NCBI RefSeq assembly: GCF_000215705.1
Contig: NC_015677.1
Location: forward strand, 2,554,001-2,618,000
DNA: 64,000 bases
Reading direction: 5' to 3'
DNA from: Ramlibacter tataouinensis TTB310
GTDB lineage: Bacteria > Pseudomonadota > Gammaproteobacteria > Burkholderiales > Burkholderiaceae_C
Shown here: positions 35,351-44,654 of the stretch, piece by piece
How positions within the stretch are numbered: position 1 is the stretch's first letter
How the letters are laid out: each line of letters begins with the position of its first letter
Notes under the pieces: generated by a model
The model's database searches: none
What the model was told of the DNA's origin: nothing
Seen by the model: the letters and a program-made list of their open reading frames with translations, nothing else
Position numbers and translations under genes: made by a program

Positions 35351-36136
35351 TCAGACCCAGGCCCCCAGGTACTCCTGCCAGTGCGGCTCGGCCGGCGCGA
35401 GGTTGCCGAGAGTGGCCTTGACGAAGGCGATCTCCTGCTCGTACTCGGCTTCGGAGAAGCCGGCGCGCATCTTCTGGAAGCGGCAGTACAGCAGGTAGGT
35501 GTTCATCACGTCGGTTTCGCAGTAGCGGCGGATGTCCTCCAGCTGCCCGCCCAGCCAGGCCGGGTAGACCTGCGAGCCGTCCATGCCCAGCTTGCCGGGG
35601 AAGCCGCACAGCTTGGCCATGGCATCCAGCGGGGCGTTGGCGCGCGGCTGGTACATGGCCAGCAGGTCCATCAGGTCCAGGTGGCGCAGGTGGTAGCGGC
35701 CGATGTAGTTGTTCCACTTGAACTCGCGGTCGTCCTCGCCCAGGTCCCAGTACTTGCAGGCCGTGACGCCATGGCGCAGCCCGCGATAGTGCAGCACCGG
35801 CAGGTCGAAGCCGCCGCCGTTCCAGCTCACCAGCTGCGGCACGTGCTTCTCCAGGGTGTTGAAGAACGACTGGATCACCTTGCCTTCGCTGGCGCCGTCG
35901 CGGTCCACGAAGGAATGCACCTTCAGCCCCTCGGCGTTGCGGAACACGCAGCTGATGGCCACCACGCGCTGCAGGTGGTGCGGCATGAAGTCGCCCTGGC
36001 CCTTTTCCTTGCGCTCCTGCACCCAGGCCTCGTAGACCTGGGCGTCGGTGGCGTCGGCGGGGGCGCCGCGCAGCGCCCTCAGGCCCGCGACGTCGGGGAT
36101 GGATTCGATGTCGAAGACGAGGACTGGCCAGCTCAT
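35351..36136 (-). CDS. Predicted 3'-5' exonuclease, PolB-like
   Basis: 261-residue DnaQ-fold nuclease of the predicted PolB-like exonuclease family. Exo I reads VLVFDIESIPD, Exo II QLVSWNGGGFDLPVLHYR, and the third acidic motif lies in RRYCETDVMNTYLLYCRF. LDAMAKLCGFPGKLGMDGSQV is also a family block. No polymerase domain is attached. It probably degrades or proofreads single-stranded ends, but its pathway is not known. It is followed by the rpoS locus upstream on the same strand, 19 bases away. Confidence 0.88.
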   Translation of the reverse strand: MSWPVLVFDIESIPDVAGLRALRGAPADATDAQVYEAWVQERKEKGQGDFMPHHLQRVVAISCVFRNAEGLKVHSFVDRDGASEGKVIQSFFNTLEKHVPQLVSWNGGGFDLPVLHYRGLRHGVTACKYWDLGEDDREFKWNNYIGRYHLRHLDLMDLLAMYQPRANAPLDAMAKLCGFPGKLGMDGSQVYPAWLGGQLEDIRRYCETDVMNTYLLYCRFQKMRAGFSEAEYEQEIAFVKATLGNLAPAEPHWQEYLGAWV

Positions 36137-36155
36137 GAAACGACTTTAACAGCCG

Positions 36156-37139
36156 TCAGAGCAGCGCTTCCTTGTCGATGCCGTTGCGTGCCATGTGGCG
36201 CTTGAGCTTGAGCAGGGCCTCGTTCTGGATCTGGCGCACGCGCTCGCGCGTCAGGCCCAGGCGGTCGCTGAGCACCTCCAGGGTCTCGGGCTCGCGGTCG
36301 TGCAGGCCGAAGCGGCCGGCCAGCACCTCCTGCTCGCGGTGCGACAGCGCATCGATCCAGTTGGCCAGCAGGCGCTCGACCTCGTGGCTGTGGGTGATGC
36401 CGGTGGGGTCGGCGGCTTCGCCGTCGGCCAGCGAGTCACCCAGCGTGCGCTCGTCGTCCGAGCGGTCGGCCGCCGCGTCCAGCGAGCGCGGGGTTTCGGC
36501 CATGGCCAGCAGGTCCGCCACCTCCTGCACCTCGCGGCCCAGCAGCGCCGCCACGTCCTCGACCCGCACGTTGCCGTCACGGCGGCCCTGGCGTTCGGCG
36601 AAGGCCGGGTCGTTCTCCAGCGTGCGGCGGGCGCGCAGCACCTGCTGCAGCTCGCGCACCACGTGCACCGGCAGGCGGATCACGCGGCCCTGGTTCATCA
36701 CCGCCCGCTCGACCGACTGGCGGATCCACCAGGTGGCATAGGTGGAGAAGCGGAAACCGCGCTCGGGCTCGAACTTGTCGATGGCGTGCATCAGGCCGAG
36801 GTTGCCCTCCTCGATCAGGTCGGCCAGCGGCACGCCGCGCCCCAGGTAGCCCTTGGCGATGCTGACCACCAGCCGCAGGTTGTGCTCGATCATGGCCTGC
36901 CGCGCGGCGAAGTCGCCGGCGCGCGCCCGGGTGGCAGCCTCGAACTCCTCCTGCGCGGTGAATAGCGGGGTGCGCCGGATGTCGCGCAGGTAGAGCGTGA
37001 GCGTGTCGGTGGATTCGCCCGCCAGGTCGGCGGCCAGCTCGCGCGGCGCCAGCTCCTGCGGCTCGACCGGCATCTCCGCTCCCGGGTCTGCGGTCGCGTC
37101 CGGTGTCGCAGAGGATGCCTGCCCGTCACGCCGCTTCAT
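36156..37139 (-). CDS. rpoS: RNA polymerase sigma factor RpoS
   Basis: 327-residue sigma-70-family factor of the stationary-phase/stress type. Region 1.2 is [20 protein letters not shown], region 2 contains [20 protein letters not shown], and region 4 ends [25 protein letters not shown] variable acidic stretch at about residues 15-35 lacks the full sigma70 region 1.1, fitting RpoS. It lies 5 bases after nlpD, the classic partner whose gene usually carries an rpoS promoter, inside the surE-pcm-nlpD-rpoS block. Confidence 0.96.
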   Translation of the reverse strand: MKRRDGQASSATPDATADPGAEMPVEPQELAPRELAADLAGESTDTLTLYLRDIRRTPLFTAQEEFEAATRARAGDFAARQAMIEHNLRLVVSIAKGYLGRGVPLADLIEEGNLGLMHAIDKFEPERGFRFSTYATWWIRQSVERAVMNQGRVIRLPVHVVRELQQVLRARRTLENDPAFAERQGRRDGNVRVEDVAALLGREVQEVADLLAMAETPRSLDAAADRSDDERTLGDSLADGEAADPTGITHSHEVERLLANWIDALSHREQEVLAGRFGLHDREPETLEVLSDRLGLTRERVRQIQNEALLKLKRHMARNGIDKEALL

Positions 37140-37144
37140 CGCCC

Positions 37145-38110
37145 TTACCTCGCGGGCAGGTAGCGGGCCGGATCGACCGGCCGGCCCTGGCGCCGGATCT
37201 CGAAATGCAGCTTGACCCGGTCGGCATCGGTGGAGCCCATCTCGGCGATCTTCTGGCCCTTGCGCACCGTTTGGTCCTCCTTGACCAGCAGCGCCTGGTT
37301 GTGCGCATAGGCCGTGAGGTAGGTGTTGTTGTGCTTGAGGATGATCAGGTTGCCGTAGCCGCGCAGGCCGGCGCCGGCGTAGACCACGCGCCCGTCGGCC
37401 GCGGCCACGACGGGGTCGCCGGCCTTGCCGGCGATGTCCAGGCCCTTGTTCTTCACCTCGTCGAAGCCGGCCAGCACCGTGGCGCCGGCGTCGGTGGGCC
37501 AGCCCCAGGGGATGTCGTCGTCGGCCGCAGGCACCGGCGGCAAGCTGGAGGCCGGCGGCGCCACGCTGGCCACGGCCGGCCGCGGCGCGCTGGCGGCGGA
37601 AGCGGCGGCCGCGGGCGGCAGCGGGGCGCTGGCGGCTGAAACCGGTGGCACCGGCGTGGACGCCACGGAGGACGGCGTCACCGGCTTGGTCACCGCGACT
37701 TCGGGCGCCGATGCGGGGGAGACCGCCGCCACCGGCACCGGCATCGTCCCGGGGGGCGGCGAGATGCGAAGCACCTGTCCCACCTCGATGACGTTGGGGT
37801 TGTCCAGACTGTTCCAGCGCACCACGTCGCGCCAGTTCTGGCCGCTGTCCAGCGAGATGCGGATCAGCGTGTCGCCGGGACGCACCGTGTAGTAGCCCGG
37901 CTTGCCGGCGTTCTCGGCGCCAGGCGGTATCTTGGTCGGGTCGGTCGCGACGACGGCGCCCGGCCATGCACGGATGCCGGCGCTGCGGTCCTCCACCGGC
38001 GCGGGCGCGCGCGGGCCGGCGCAGCCCGCCAGCACGCCCACCAGCAGCACGACCAGCGCGTTCTTCCATCCCTGCCACTGCATCGTGGGCATTGTTTGCG
38101 ATTCCTTCAT
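37145..38110 (-). CDS. nlpD: NlpD-like LysM/M23 lipoprotein
   Basis: 321-residue envelope lipoprotein activating cell-wall amidases. Lipobox LVGVLAGC gives a lipidated Cys near residue 30. A LysM domain ([20 protein letters not shown]) binds peptidoglycan, a long Ala/Pro/Ser linker follows (about 120-200), and a C-terminal LytM/M23 domain completes it. Metal ligands of active M23 enzymes are lost: the first His is Asn in [10 protein letters not shown], and HxH is reduced to KLHFE. This matches non-catalytic NlpD/EnvC-type activators. Overlaps pcm by 4 bases and precedes rpoS. Confidence 0.94.
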   Translation of the reverse strand: MKESQTMPTMQWQGWKNALVVLLVGVLAGCAGPRAPAPVEDRSAGIRAWPGAVVATDPTKIPPGAENAGKPGYYTVRPGDTLIRISLDSGQNWRDVVRWNSLDNPNVIEVGQVLRISPPPGTMPVPVAAVSPASAPEVAVTKPVTPSSVASTPVPPVSAASAPLPPAAAASAASAPRPAVASVAPPASSLPPVPAADDDIPWGWPTDAGATVLAGFDEVKNKGLDIAGKAGDPVVAAADGRVVYAGAGLRGYGNLIILKHNNTYLTAYAHNQALLVKEDQTVRKGQKIAEMGSTDADRVKLHFEIRRQGRPVDPARYLPAR

Positions 38111-38871
38111 GCGATGCCTGATTTTAGGGGGACGAAGTGAACCGCCTCAAGCACGCTGCGCTGCAATCCCCCAGCCGTTTTTTCGAGCACGACCAGGGCC
38201 TGCGTGCCCCCGGGCATCTGGCTGGGCGCGACGATGCGCCCGCCCGGTGCGAGCTGCTCGATCCAGGCCGCGGGCACCGCCTCGCCCCCCGCAGCCGCGA
38301 TGATGCCCGCATACGGTGCGCCCTTGGCGAAACCCGCCATGCCGTCGCCGAACAGCAGGTGCACGTTGGCCAGCCGCAGCGGCCGCAGGTTGCCCTGCGC
38401 CTTCTCGTGCAGGCCGCGCAGGCGCTCGATGCTGTAGACCTCGGTGGCCACACGGCTGAGCACGGCGGCCTGGTAGCCGCAGCCGGTGCCGATCTCCAGC
38501 ACCCGGCCCAGCCGTCCCTGCGCATCCCGGGCGCCGCCCAGCAGCAGCTCGACCATGCGCGCCACCACGCTGGGCTTGGAAATGGTCTGGCCCAGGCCGA
38601 TGGGCAAGCTGGTGTCCTCGTAAGCCTGGTTCACCAGCGCGCTGTCGACGAAGCGATGCCGCTCCACCGCGCCCAGCGCCGCCAGCACCTGGGCGTCGGC
38701 CACGCCCTGCGCCGCGATGCGCTGCACCATGCGGGCGCGCACGGCGCCAGAGTCCAGGCCCAGGCCCTGGGGGATGCCCCTCAGGGCCGCAGGGGCGGCC
38801 GGCGCCTTTTTCGGCGGCGGGCCCGGCGGCGCGATGTCGAGCCGGGCGGGAAAGGTCGGACGGCGCGACAT
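38107..38871 (-). CDS. pcm: Protein-L-isoaspartate O-methyltransferase
   Basis: 254-residue SAM-dependent repair enzyme methylating isoaspartyl residues in aged proteins. Motif I is [18 protein letters not shown]; the active-site segment [16 protein letters not shown] and [16 protein letters not shown] are typical. The first 40 residues are an unconserved Pro/Ala-rich extension, so a start nearer the core is possible, but no better codon/ribosome site is evident. Located between surE and nlpD, overlapping both (1 base and 4 bases). Confidence 0.94.
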   Translation of the reverse strand: MSRRPTFPARLDIAPPGPPPKKAPAAPAALRGIPQGLGLDSGAVRARMVQRIAAQGVADAQVLAALGAVERHRFVDSALVNQAYEDTSLPIGLGQTISKPSVVARMVELLLGGARDAQGRLGRVLEIGTGCGYQAAVLSRVATEVYSIERLRGLHEKAQGNLRPLRLANVHLLFGDGMAGFAKGAPYAGIIAAAGGEAVPAAWIEQLAPGGRIVAPSQMPGGTQALVVLEKTAGGLQRSVLEAVHFVPLKSGIA

Positions 38872-39635
38872 CAGCCCGCCAATCGCGCGACGGTGTCGGC
38901 CCAGGCGCGCAGCGCGCCATGGTCGGTGAGGTCCACCTTGAGCGGGGTGATGGACACCCGGCCCTCGGTGGTGGCGTGGAAATCCGTGCCCGGCGCGCCG
39001 TCCTTGGCCGCGCCGGCGCCGCCTATCCAGTACATGGTGTCACCGCGCGGGCTGGCCTGCGAGATCACCTTCTCCGCCGCGTGGCGCCGCCCGAGGCGGC
39101 AGACCTCGAACGGCCCGAGGGCCTCGTGCGGCCGGTTGGGGATGTTCACGTTCAGCAGGAAGGGCTGGTCGGCGCCGAGGCGGCGGTCGATCACCTGCTG
39201 CACCAGCTCGCGCGCCTTGCGCGCGGCGGCGTCCAGGTGGGCCCAGCCCTTCTCGACCTGCGAGAAGGCGATGGCGGGGATGCCGAACAGGTAGCCCTCC
39301 ATCGCCGCGCCCACGGTGCCCGAGTAGATGGTGTCGTCGCCCATGTTGGCGCCGTTGTTGATGCCGCTGACCACCAGGTCGGGGCGGTAGCCCAGCAGGC
39401 CGGTGAGCGCGATGTGGACGCAGTCGGCCGGCGTGCCGTTGATGTAGCGGAAGCCGTTGGCGCCCTCGTGCACGTACAGCGGCTGGTGCAGCGTCAGCGC
39501 GTTGGACTTGGCGCTGTTGTTGTGCTCGGGCGCGACCACCTCGACGTCCACGCCGGGCAGGTCCTTCAAGGCCTGGTGCAGCGCGACGATGCCGGGCGCC
39601 TGGTAGCCGTCGTCGTTGCAGATGAGGATTTTCAT
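38871..39635 (-). CDS. surE: 5'/3'-nucleotidase SurE
   Basis: 254-residue survival protein SurE, a metal-dependent nucleotidase/polyphosphatase. It begins [16 protein letters not shown] with the two metal-binding Asp, continues [20 protein letters not shown], and has [23 protein letters not shown] (each a family signature). ATG at 39635 gives the conserved N-terminus; an upstream in-frame extension is not conserved. First gene of surE-pcm-nlpD-rpoS; its stop overlaps the pcm start. Confidence 0.96.
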   Translation of the reverse strand: MKILICNDDGYQAPGIVALHQALKDLPGVDVEVVAPEHNNSAKSNALTLHQPLYVHEGANGFRYINGTPADCVHIALTGLLGYRPDLVVSGINNGANMGDDTIYSGTVGAAMEGYLFGIPAIAFSQVEKGWAHLDAAARKARELVQQVIDRRLGADQPFLLNVNIPNRPHEALGPFEVCRLGRRHAAEKVISQASPRGDTMYWIGGAGAAKDGAPGTDFHATTEGRVSITPLKVDLTDHGALRAWADTVARLAG

Positions 39636-39741
39636 GCGGGGAAAGGGTTGCAAAAGATTGTAGGTGCCCGGTCGCCGCAGGGACATCGCTGTGTGGGACG
39701 GCTACCTATGATGACGCCAACTTTTCCCATCGGAGACCGTG

Positions 39742-40728
39742 ATGCAGGCCTGGCTTTGCGAGAACCCCACCGGCGTCGACGCCCTGCAGTGGAAGGAACT
39801 GCCCACGCCCCAGCCCCAGGCCGGGCAGGTGCTGGTGGAGATCCAGGCCGCCAGCCTGAACTTCCCCGACCTGCTGATCGTCCAGAACAAGTACCAGATC
39901 AAGCCGCCCCTGCCCTTCGTGCCCGGCTCGGAGTACGCGGGCGTGGTGCGCGCGGTGGGCGACGGCGTGCGCCACCTGAAGGTCGGCCAGAGCGTGGCCT
40001 GCCTGTCCGGCACCGGCGGCTTCGCCACGCACACGCTGGCGCCCGCGGCCCTGTGCATGCCGCTGCCGCCCGGCTTCCCGCCGGTGGACGCGGCCGCCTT
40101 CATCATGATCTACGCCACCTCGCACCATGCGCTGATCGACCGCGCGCAGCTCAAGCCCGGCGAGACGGTGCTGGTGCTGGGCGCCGCCGGCGGCGTGGGC
40201 ACCGCCGCGATCCAGATCGCCAAGGCGGCGGGCGCGCGGGTCATCGCCGCGGCCTCCACCGACGACAAGTGCGCGCTGTGCAAGTCCATCGGCGCCGACC
40301 AGACCATCAACTACACGACGCATGGCCTGCCCAACGCCTTCCGCGAGGCGGTCAAGGCCGCCACCGGCGGCAAGGGCCCGGACGTGATTTACGACCCGGT
40401 GGGCGGCGATTTCTCCGAGCCGGCGTTCCGCTCCATCGCCTGGCGCGGCCGCTATTTGGTGGTGGGCTTCGCGTCCGGCCCCATCCCCTCGCTGCCGCTG
40501 AACCTGCCCCTGCTCAAGGGTGCGTCGCTGGTGGGTGTGTTCTGGGGCGACTTCGCCAAGCGCGAGCCCCAGGCCAACGGCGCGATGATGCAGGAGCTGG
40601 CCCAGTGGTACGCACAGGGCAAGGTCAAGCCGGTGATCGACCGCACGATGCCCATGGCCGAGCTCAAGGCCGCCTATGCCCACATGGGTTCGCGCGGCGT
40701 CAAGGGCAAGCTGGTGCTGGTCAACTGA
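39742..40728 (+). CDS. NADPH:quinone oxidoreductase family protein
   Basis: 328-residue zinc-independent medium-chain dehydrogenase/reductase of the quinone oxidoreductase type. The GroES-like N-terminal half (SLNFPDLLIVQNKYQIKPP, VPGSEYAGVV) is followed by the Rossmann cofactor motif LVLGAAGGVGTAAIQIAKAAG and a C-terminal IDRTMPMAELKAAYAHM. No Cys/His zinc ligands are evident. ATG at 39742 was preferred over the adjacent GTG at 39739 by spacing from GGAGA. Substrate not predictable. Confidence 0.9.
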   Translation: MQAWLCENPTGVDALQWKELPTPQPQAGQVLVEIQAASLNFPDLLIVQNKYQIKPPLPFVPGSEYAGVVRAVGDGVRHLKVGQSVACLSGTGGFATHTLAPAALCMPLPPGFPPVDAAAFIMIYATSHHALIDRAQLKPGETVLVLGAAGGVGTAAIQIAKAAGARVIAAASTDDKCALCKSIGADQTINYTTHGLPNAFREAVKAATGGKGPDVIYDPVGGDFSEPAFRSIAWRGRYLVVGFASGPIPSLPLNLPLLKGASLVGVFWGDFAKREPQANGAMMQELAQWYAQGKVKPVIDRTMPMAELKAAYAHMGSRGVKGKLVLVN

Positions 40729-40767
40729 CAGGCGGGGGCGAAGTCCGCCCTGCGGCAGCCGGCCCGC

Positions 40768-40773
40768 TATAAT
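40768..40773 (+). promoter_or_regulatory. -10 element of tRNA-His
   Basis: Perfect TATAAT 12 bases before the tRNA-His 5' end; the -35 region is GC-rich and unclear. Confidence 0.5.
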
Positions 40774-40785
40774 CGCTGCCTCGAC

Positions 40786-40862
40786 GGTGGCTGTAGCTCA
40801 GTTGGTAGAGTCCAGGATTGTGATTCCTGTCGTCGTGGGTTCGAGTCCCATCAGCCACCCCA
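40786..40862 (+). tRNA. tRNA-His (GTG)
   Basis: Complete 77-nt cloverleaf. The anticodon GTG lies in GATTGTGATTC. The acceptor GTGGCTG pairs with CAGCCAC and is preceded by the extra G-1 that opposes C73, a tRNA-His hallmark. The T-arm is GTGGGTTCGAGTCCCAT, and CCA is encoded. A terminator follows 10 bases later. Confidence 0.97.
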
Positions 40863-40872
40863 GACACCCATG

Positions 40873-40905
40873 AAAAAAGCCGGCGGTTCCCACCGCCGGC
40901 TTTTT
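40873..40905. terminator. Bidirectional terminator between tRNA-His and ppiD
   Basis: GCCGGCGG pairs perfectly with CCGCCGGC around TTCCCA, flanked by an A-run on the left and a T-run on the right, so it can serve tRNA-His (plus) and ppiD (minus). Confidence 0.9.
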
Positions 40906-40919
40906 GTCTTGTGCCCGCC

Positions 40920-42848
40920 TTACTCGTTGCGCGGCGCTTCCTCGGCCCGTGGCGCCGGCTGCGGCACCTGGATCTGCGCCTTGAAGCGTTTTTTGAGCTG
41001 CTGGTAGTAGGCCTGGGTCTCGGCGTTGGCCCACAGCTGCGCCACCTGCTGGCGCTCCTGCTGCGCCACCTCGGGCGGCGGGGCCTGGCGCGGCAGCGAC
41101 TTGTTGACCTTGACCACCGCATAGCCCTGGGCGCCCAGGTCCACACCCATGAAGGACGGCAGCGCCGCCGGGTCGGCCCGCAGCGCGGCCTCGACCACCG
41201 GCTGCGGCAGCTTGCCGGCATCCTCGCGCGAGACCACCTGCGCGGGCGGCAGGCTGGCGGAGGGCGGGTTGGCCTTCCAGGCGGCCAGCCTGTCCATGCC
41301 CTCCTTCCTGGCCAGCTCGGCGGCGCGCTGCGCCACCACGCGCTGGCGCACCTGGGCCTTCACCTCCTCGAACGGCTGCGTGCGCGCCGGCATGTACTGC
41401 GTGACGCGGCCCGCGGCCAGCTGGTTGGGGCCGATCTCCACCGCCTCGGTGTTGCGCTTCTTCTCCACGCTCTCGGGCGCGAACAGGGCACCCAGGAACC
41501 GGGTGTTGGCCAGCGCGCCGGTGGCCCCCGGCGCCGGGGTGCGCGTCGCGTTGGCGGTGCGCAGCTCCAGGCCGAAGCGCTCGGCCACGTTCTTCAGGCC
41601 CTCGGACTGCTCGTACACCGCGTTGCTGAACGCGTCGGCCGTCTCGGCGAACTTGCGCTGGGCCTGCTGCCTGGCCGCCTCGGCCTCCAGCTCGGGCCGC
41701 ATCTGCTCGAAGCTGCGCTGCTGCGGCGCCTTCAGGTCGGTCAGGCGGATGATGTGGTAGCCGAACTCGGTCTCCACGATGCCGCTGGTCTCGCCTTTCT
41801 TGAGCGCGAAAGCGGCCTCCTCGAACGGCTTGGTCATGGCGCCGCGGGTGAAGAAGTCCAGGTCGCCGCCGCGGGCGGCCGAGCCCGGATCCTGCGAGTT
41901 CTTGCGCGCCAGCTCGGCGAAGCTCCCCGGCGACTTGCGCACCTGGGCCAGGATCTCCTCGGCGCGCGCACGGGCCTTCTCGCGCTCGGCCGGCGGGGCG
42001 TTCTGGGGCGCGGCCACCAGGATGTGGCTGGCGCGCCTTTGCTCCTGCGCCGCCTGACGCGCCTGGTTCTGCTCGTAGTAGGTCTTGAGGTCGGCCTCGT
42101 TGGGCTTGATGCCCTTGCGCACGGACTCCAGGTCCAGCACCACGTACTCGATGTTCGCCTGCTCGGGGGCCTGGAACAGCTGCGGGTTGGCCTTGTAGAA
42201 GGCCTCCAGTTCGGCGTCGGTGGGCGTGACCTTGCCCGCATAGGCGGCAGCGTCGAAGCGCGCCACCTGCACCTCGCGGCGCTCCAGGAAAGCACCAAGC
42301 GCCACGCCGGCGTGGGCGGGCGTGACGAAGCTGCTGTCCGACACGCCGGCCAGCACCTGCTGCACCGACAGCTGCGAGCGGATCTGGTTCTCGAACATCT
42401 CGGGGGTCATGCCCTGGCGGCCGACCAGCTCGCGGTAACGCTGCATGTCGAGCTTGCCATCGGGCCCGCGCAGCGAGGCGATCACCGGGTGCGACTGCAA
42501 CTCGCGCGCCAGGCGCTGGTCGCTGGTGCCCAGGCTCGCTTTCTCGGCCGCCGCGGCCAGCACGCGCTCGCGCACCAGGCGCTCCAGCGTGCCGTAGCGG
42601 GCCTCGGGCGAATCGAGCAGCTTGGGGTCCAGCGTGGGCATGGACTGGCGCAGCTGGTCGACCTGGTTCCTGTGCGCCGCATCCCATTCGGCGCGGGTGA
42701 TGTCGCGGCCATCCACGCGGGCGACGGCTTCGCCGCGGTCACGCATGTTGGTGTAGCCCTCCAGGCCGAACAGCACGAACGAGGGGATGATCAGCAGGAA
42801 CATCAGTCCCATCATGATCTTGGTGTGCTTGCGAACGAACTCGAACAT
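40920..42848 (-). CDS. ppiD: Peptidyl-prolyl isomerase/periplasmic chaperone PpiD
   Basis: 642-residue inner-membrane-anchored chaperone at the SecYEG exit. It has one N-terminal helix (IMMGLMFLLIIPSFVLFGLE), a SurA-like N-terminal chaperone region (about 45-220), a parvulin domain (ASHILVAAP through TEFGYHIIRLTD, about 270-365), and a long C-terminal region. The ATG at 42848 gives the canonical MFEFVRKHTKI start; an upstream TTG-initiated extension is not conserved. Encoded downstream of HU and tRNA-Val as in many betaproteobacteria. Confidence 0.95.
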   Translation of the reverse strand: MFEFVRKHTKIMMGLMFLLIIPSFVLFGLEGYTNMRDRGEAVARVDGRDITRAEWDAAHRNQVDQLRQSMPTLDPKLLDSPEARYGTLERLVRERVLAAAAEKASLGTSDQRLARELQSHPVIASLRGPDGKLDMQRYRELVGRQGMTPEMFENQIRSQLSVQQVLAGVSDSSFVTPAHAGVALGAFLERREVQVARFDAAAYAGKVTPTDAELEAFYKANPQLFQAPEQANIEYVVLDLESVRKGIKPNEADLKTYYEQNQARQAAQEQRRASHILVAAPQNAPPAEREKARARAEEILAQVRKSPGSFAELARKNSQDPGSAARGGDLDFFTRGAMTKPFEEAAFALKKGETSGIVETEFGYHIIRLTDLKAPQQRSFEQMRPELEAEAARQQAQRKFAETADAFSNAVYEQSEGLKNVAERFGLELRTANATRTPAPGATGALANTRFLGALFAPESVEKKRNTEAVEIGPNQLAAGRVTQYMPARTQPFEEVKAQVRQRVVAQRAAELARKEGMDRLAAWKANPPSASLPPAQVVSREDAGKLPQPVVEAALRADPAALPSFMGVDLGAQGYAVVKVNKSLPRQAPPPEVAQQERQQVAQLWANAETQAYYQQLKKRFKAQIQVPQPAPRAEEAPRNE

Positions 42849-42916
42849 GCTCGACTCTCTAGAAAAACCTGCCTCAGAAGCACGAAAGGCGAACAACTGT
42901 TCGCCTTCGCTGTGGG

Positions 42917-42992
42917 TGGTGGGTGCTGACGGGATCGAACCGCCGACCTACGCCTTGTAAGGGCGCCGCTCTACCAGCTGAGCTAAGCACCC
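42917..42992 (-). tRNA. tRNA-Val (TAC)
   Basis: 76-nt cloverleaf on the minus strand: acceptor GGGTGCT/AGCACCC, D-arm GCTCAGCTGGTAGAGC, anticodon loop CTTACAA with TAC, T-loop GGTTCGATCC, and encoded CCA. It lies between HU and ppiD. The boundary could be off by one base. Confidence 0.95.
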
Positions 42993-43009
42993 CACCGGAA
43001 GTTCCCTCT

Positions 43010-43282
43010 TCAGTTCAGCGCGTCCTTGAGCGCCTTGCCGGGACGGAACTTGGGCACCTTGGCAGCCTTGATTTTAATCTGCGCGCCGGTGCGGGGATTG
43101 CGGCCGCTGCGCGCGGCGCGCTTACCGACGGCGAACGTGCCGAACCCGACCAGGGAAACCGAGCCACCTTTTTTCAGCGTCGTCTTGACGGCGCCGATCA
43201 TCGACTCCAGCGCGCGGGTAGCAGCGGCCTTGGAGATGTCGGCATGTTTTGCGATGTGCTCAATCAGTTCGGTTTTGTTCAC
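43010..43282 (-). CDS. hupB: DNA-binding protein HU
   Basis: 90-residue nucleoid protein of the HU/IHF family. [19 protein letters not shown] begins the helical dimer body and the arm has [20 protein letters not shown], with the Pro that intercalates DNA, followed by [19 protein letters not shown] rather than IHF is favoured by this N-terminus and the neighbouring ppiD. A near-consensus promoter lies about 125 bases upstream. Confidence 0.96.
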   Translation of the reverse strand: MNKTELIEHIAKHADISKAAATRALESMIGAVKTTLKKGGSVSLVGFGTFAVGKRAARSGRNPRTGAQIKIKAAKVPKFRPGKALKDALN

Positions 43283-43412
43283 AAGGGCCCCTCGTTGAGA
43301 GAAAGAGTTGACAGGTGGTCTCTTCGTCGGTTTCTTTTGCCTTCGCCGGATCGGGTGGCGGTGCGCCCGGCGGCGGCGGAAGACGTCTGTTGCAGCCTGA
43401 GCTGCCGCTCAA

Positions 43413-43441
43413 ATTAGAGCCACGGCCCCAGGCCCTGTCAA
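43413..43441 (-). promoter_or_regulatory. Strong promoter of the HU gene
   Basis: On the minus strand a perfect -35 TTGACA (43441-43436), 17-base spacer, and -10 TCTAAT (43418-43413). Transcription would start near 43406, giving a leader of about 125 bases before the HU ATG. The rest of the 286-base gap to the next gene shows no feature. Confidence 0.75.
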
Positions 43442-43568
43442 TAATGGAAGCAGCAATTACAACAGCGCGGAGGCGGATTCTAGACGCAATCAACAGGCCC
43501 GACGCCCGCATGCAGCAAGGCTTGCGCGCGGTCGGGCAAGAGGCGGGCGCGCCCCGCACGCCGGCGCG

Positions 43569-44654
43569 TCAGAGGGCCGCCGCGATGTCGCGCCCGAGGT
43601 CGCGCGTGCCCGCCTTGCCGCCGATGTCGGGCGTGCGCGCCGCACCGCTTTGGGGATCGAGCACGCGCTCGATGGCCGCGAGGATCGCGTCGTGCGCCGC
43701 CTTGTGGCCCAGGAACTCCAGCATCATCGCGCCGCACCAGATCTGCCCGATCGGGTTGGCCACACCCTTGCCCGCGATGTCGGGCGCCGAGCCGTGCACC
43801 GGCTCGAACAGCGAGGGCGCCTTGCGATCCGGATTGAGGTTGGCGCTGGGCGCGATGCCGATGGTGCCGGTGCAGGCCGGGCCCAGGTCGGACAGGATGT
43901 CGCCGAACAGGTTGCTGGCCACCACCACGTCGAAGAAGTCGGGCCGCTGCACGAAGTGCGCGGTCAGGATGTCGATGTGGAACTTGTCCAGCTTCACGCC
44001 GGGATAAACCTTGGCCATCTCGGCCACCCGCTCGTCCCAGTACGGCATGGTGATGGCGATGCCGTTGGACTTGGTGGCGCTGGTCAGGTGCTTCTTGGGC
44101 CGCGATTGCGCCAGCTCGAACGCGAACTTCAGCACCCGGTCCACGCCGATGCGGGACATCACGGTCTCCTGCATCACGATCTCGCGCTCGGTGCCAGGGT
44201 ACATGCGCCCGCCGATGCTGGAGTACTCGCCTTCCGTGTTCTCGCGCACGATGTACATGTCGATCTCGCCGGGCTGGCGCGGGCTGCCGTCGCGGCGCAC
44301 CACCGGCGCCACGATGCCGGGCATCAGGCGCGCCGGACGCAGGTTGACGTACTGGTCGAACTCGCGCCGGAACAGCAGCAGCGAGCCCCACAGCGACACG
44401 TGGTCCGGGATCTTCTCCGGCCAGCCGACGGCGCCGAAATAGATGGCGTCGTGGCCGCCGATGCGGTCCTTCCAGTCGTCGGGCAGCATCTTGCCGTGCT
44501 TCTCGTAGTAGTCCCAGCTGGAGAAGTCAAAGTGGTCGAACTGCAGGGGGATGCCGAACTTCGTGGCCGCGGCCTCCAGCACGCGGACGCCCTCGGGCAT
44601 GACCTCCTTGCCGATGCCGTCGCCGGCGATGACCGCGATGCGGTGCTTTCCCAT
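43569..44654 (-). CDS. Tartrate dehydrogenase/D-malate dehydrogenase-like enzyme
   Basis: 361-residue NAD-dependent beta-decarboxylating dehydrogenase of the isocitrate/isopropylmalate fold, tartrate/D-malate branch (TtuC/DmlA-like). IAVIAGDGIGKEV starts the protein, then YVNLRPARLMPGI, MYIVRENTEGEYSSIGGRMY, LTSATKSNGI with the catalytic Lys, VVASNLFGDILSDLGP and EPVHGSAPDIAGKGVANP. The absence of leuCD nearby argues against LeuB. Start choice between ATG 44657 and 44654 favours the second by ribosome-site spacing. It overlaps the preceding hydrolase stop, so the two are coupled. Confidence 0.87.
   Translation of the reverse strand: MGKHRIAVIAGDGIGKEVMPEGVRVLEAAATKFGIPLQFDHFDFSSWDYYEKHGKMLPDDWKDRIGGHDAIYFGAVGWPEKIPDHVSLWGSLLLFRREFDQYVNLRPARLMPGIVAPVVRRDGSPRQPGEIDMYIVRENTEGEYSSIGGRMYPGTEREIVMQETVMSRIGVDRVLKFAFELAQSRPKKHLTSATKSNGIAITMPYWDERVAEMAKVYPGVKLDKFHIDILTAHFVQRPDFFDVVVASNLFGDILSDLGPACTGTIGIAPSANLNPDRKAPSLFEPVHGSAPDIAGKGVANPIGQIWCGAMMLEFLGHKAAHDAILAAIERVLDPQSGAARTPDIGGKAGTRDLGRDIAAAL

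Noticed and set aside
43569..44654. Isopropylmalate dehydrogenase (LeuB)
   Set aside because: The protein shares the fold, but its motifs fit the tartrate/D-malate branch and leuC/leuD are not adjacent.
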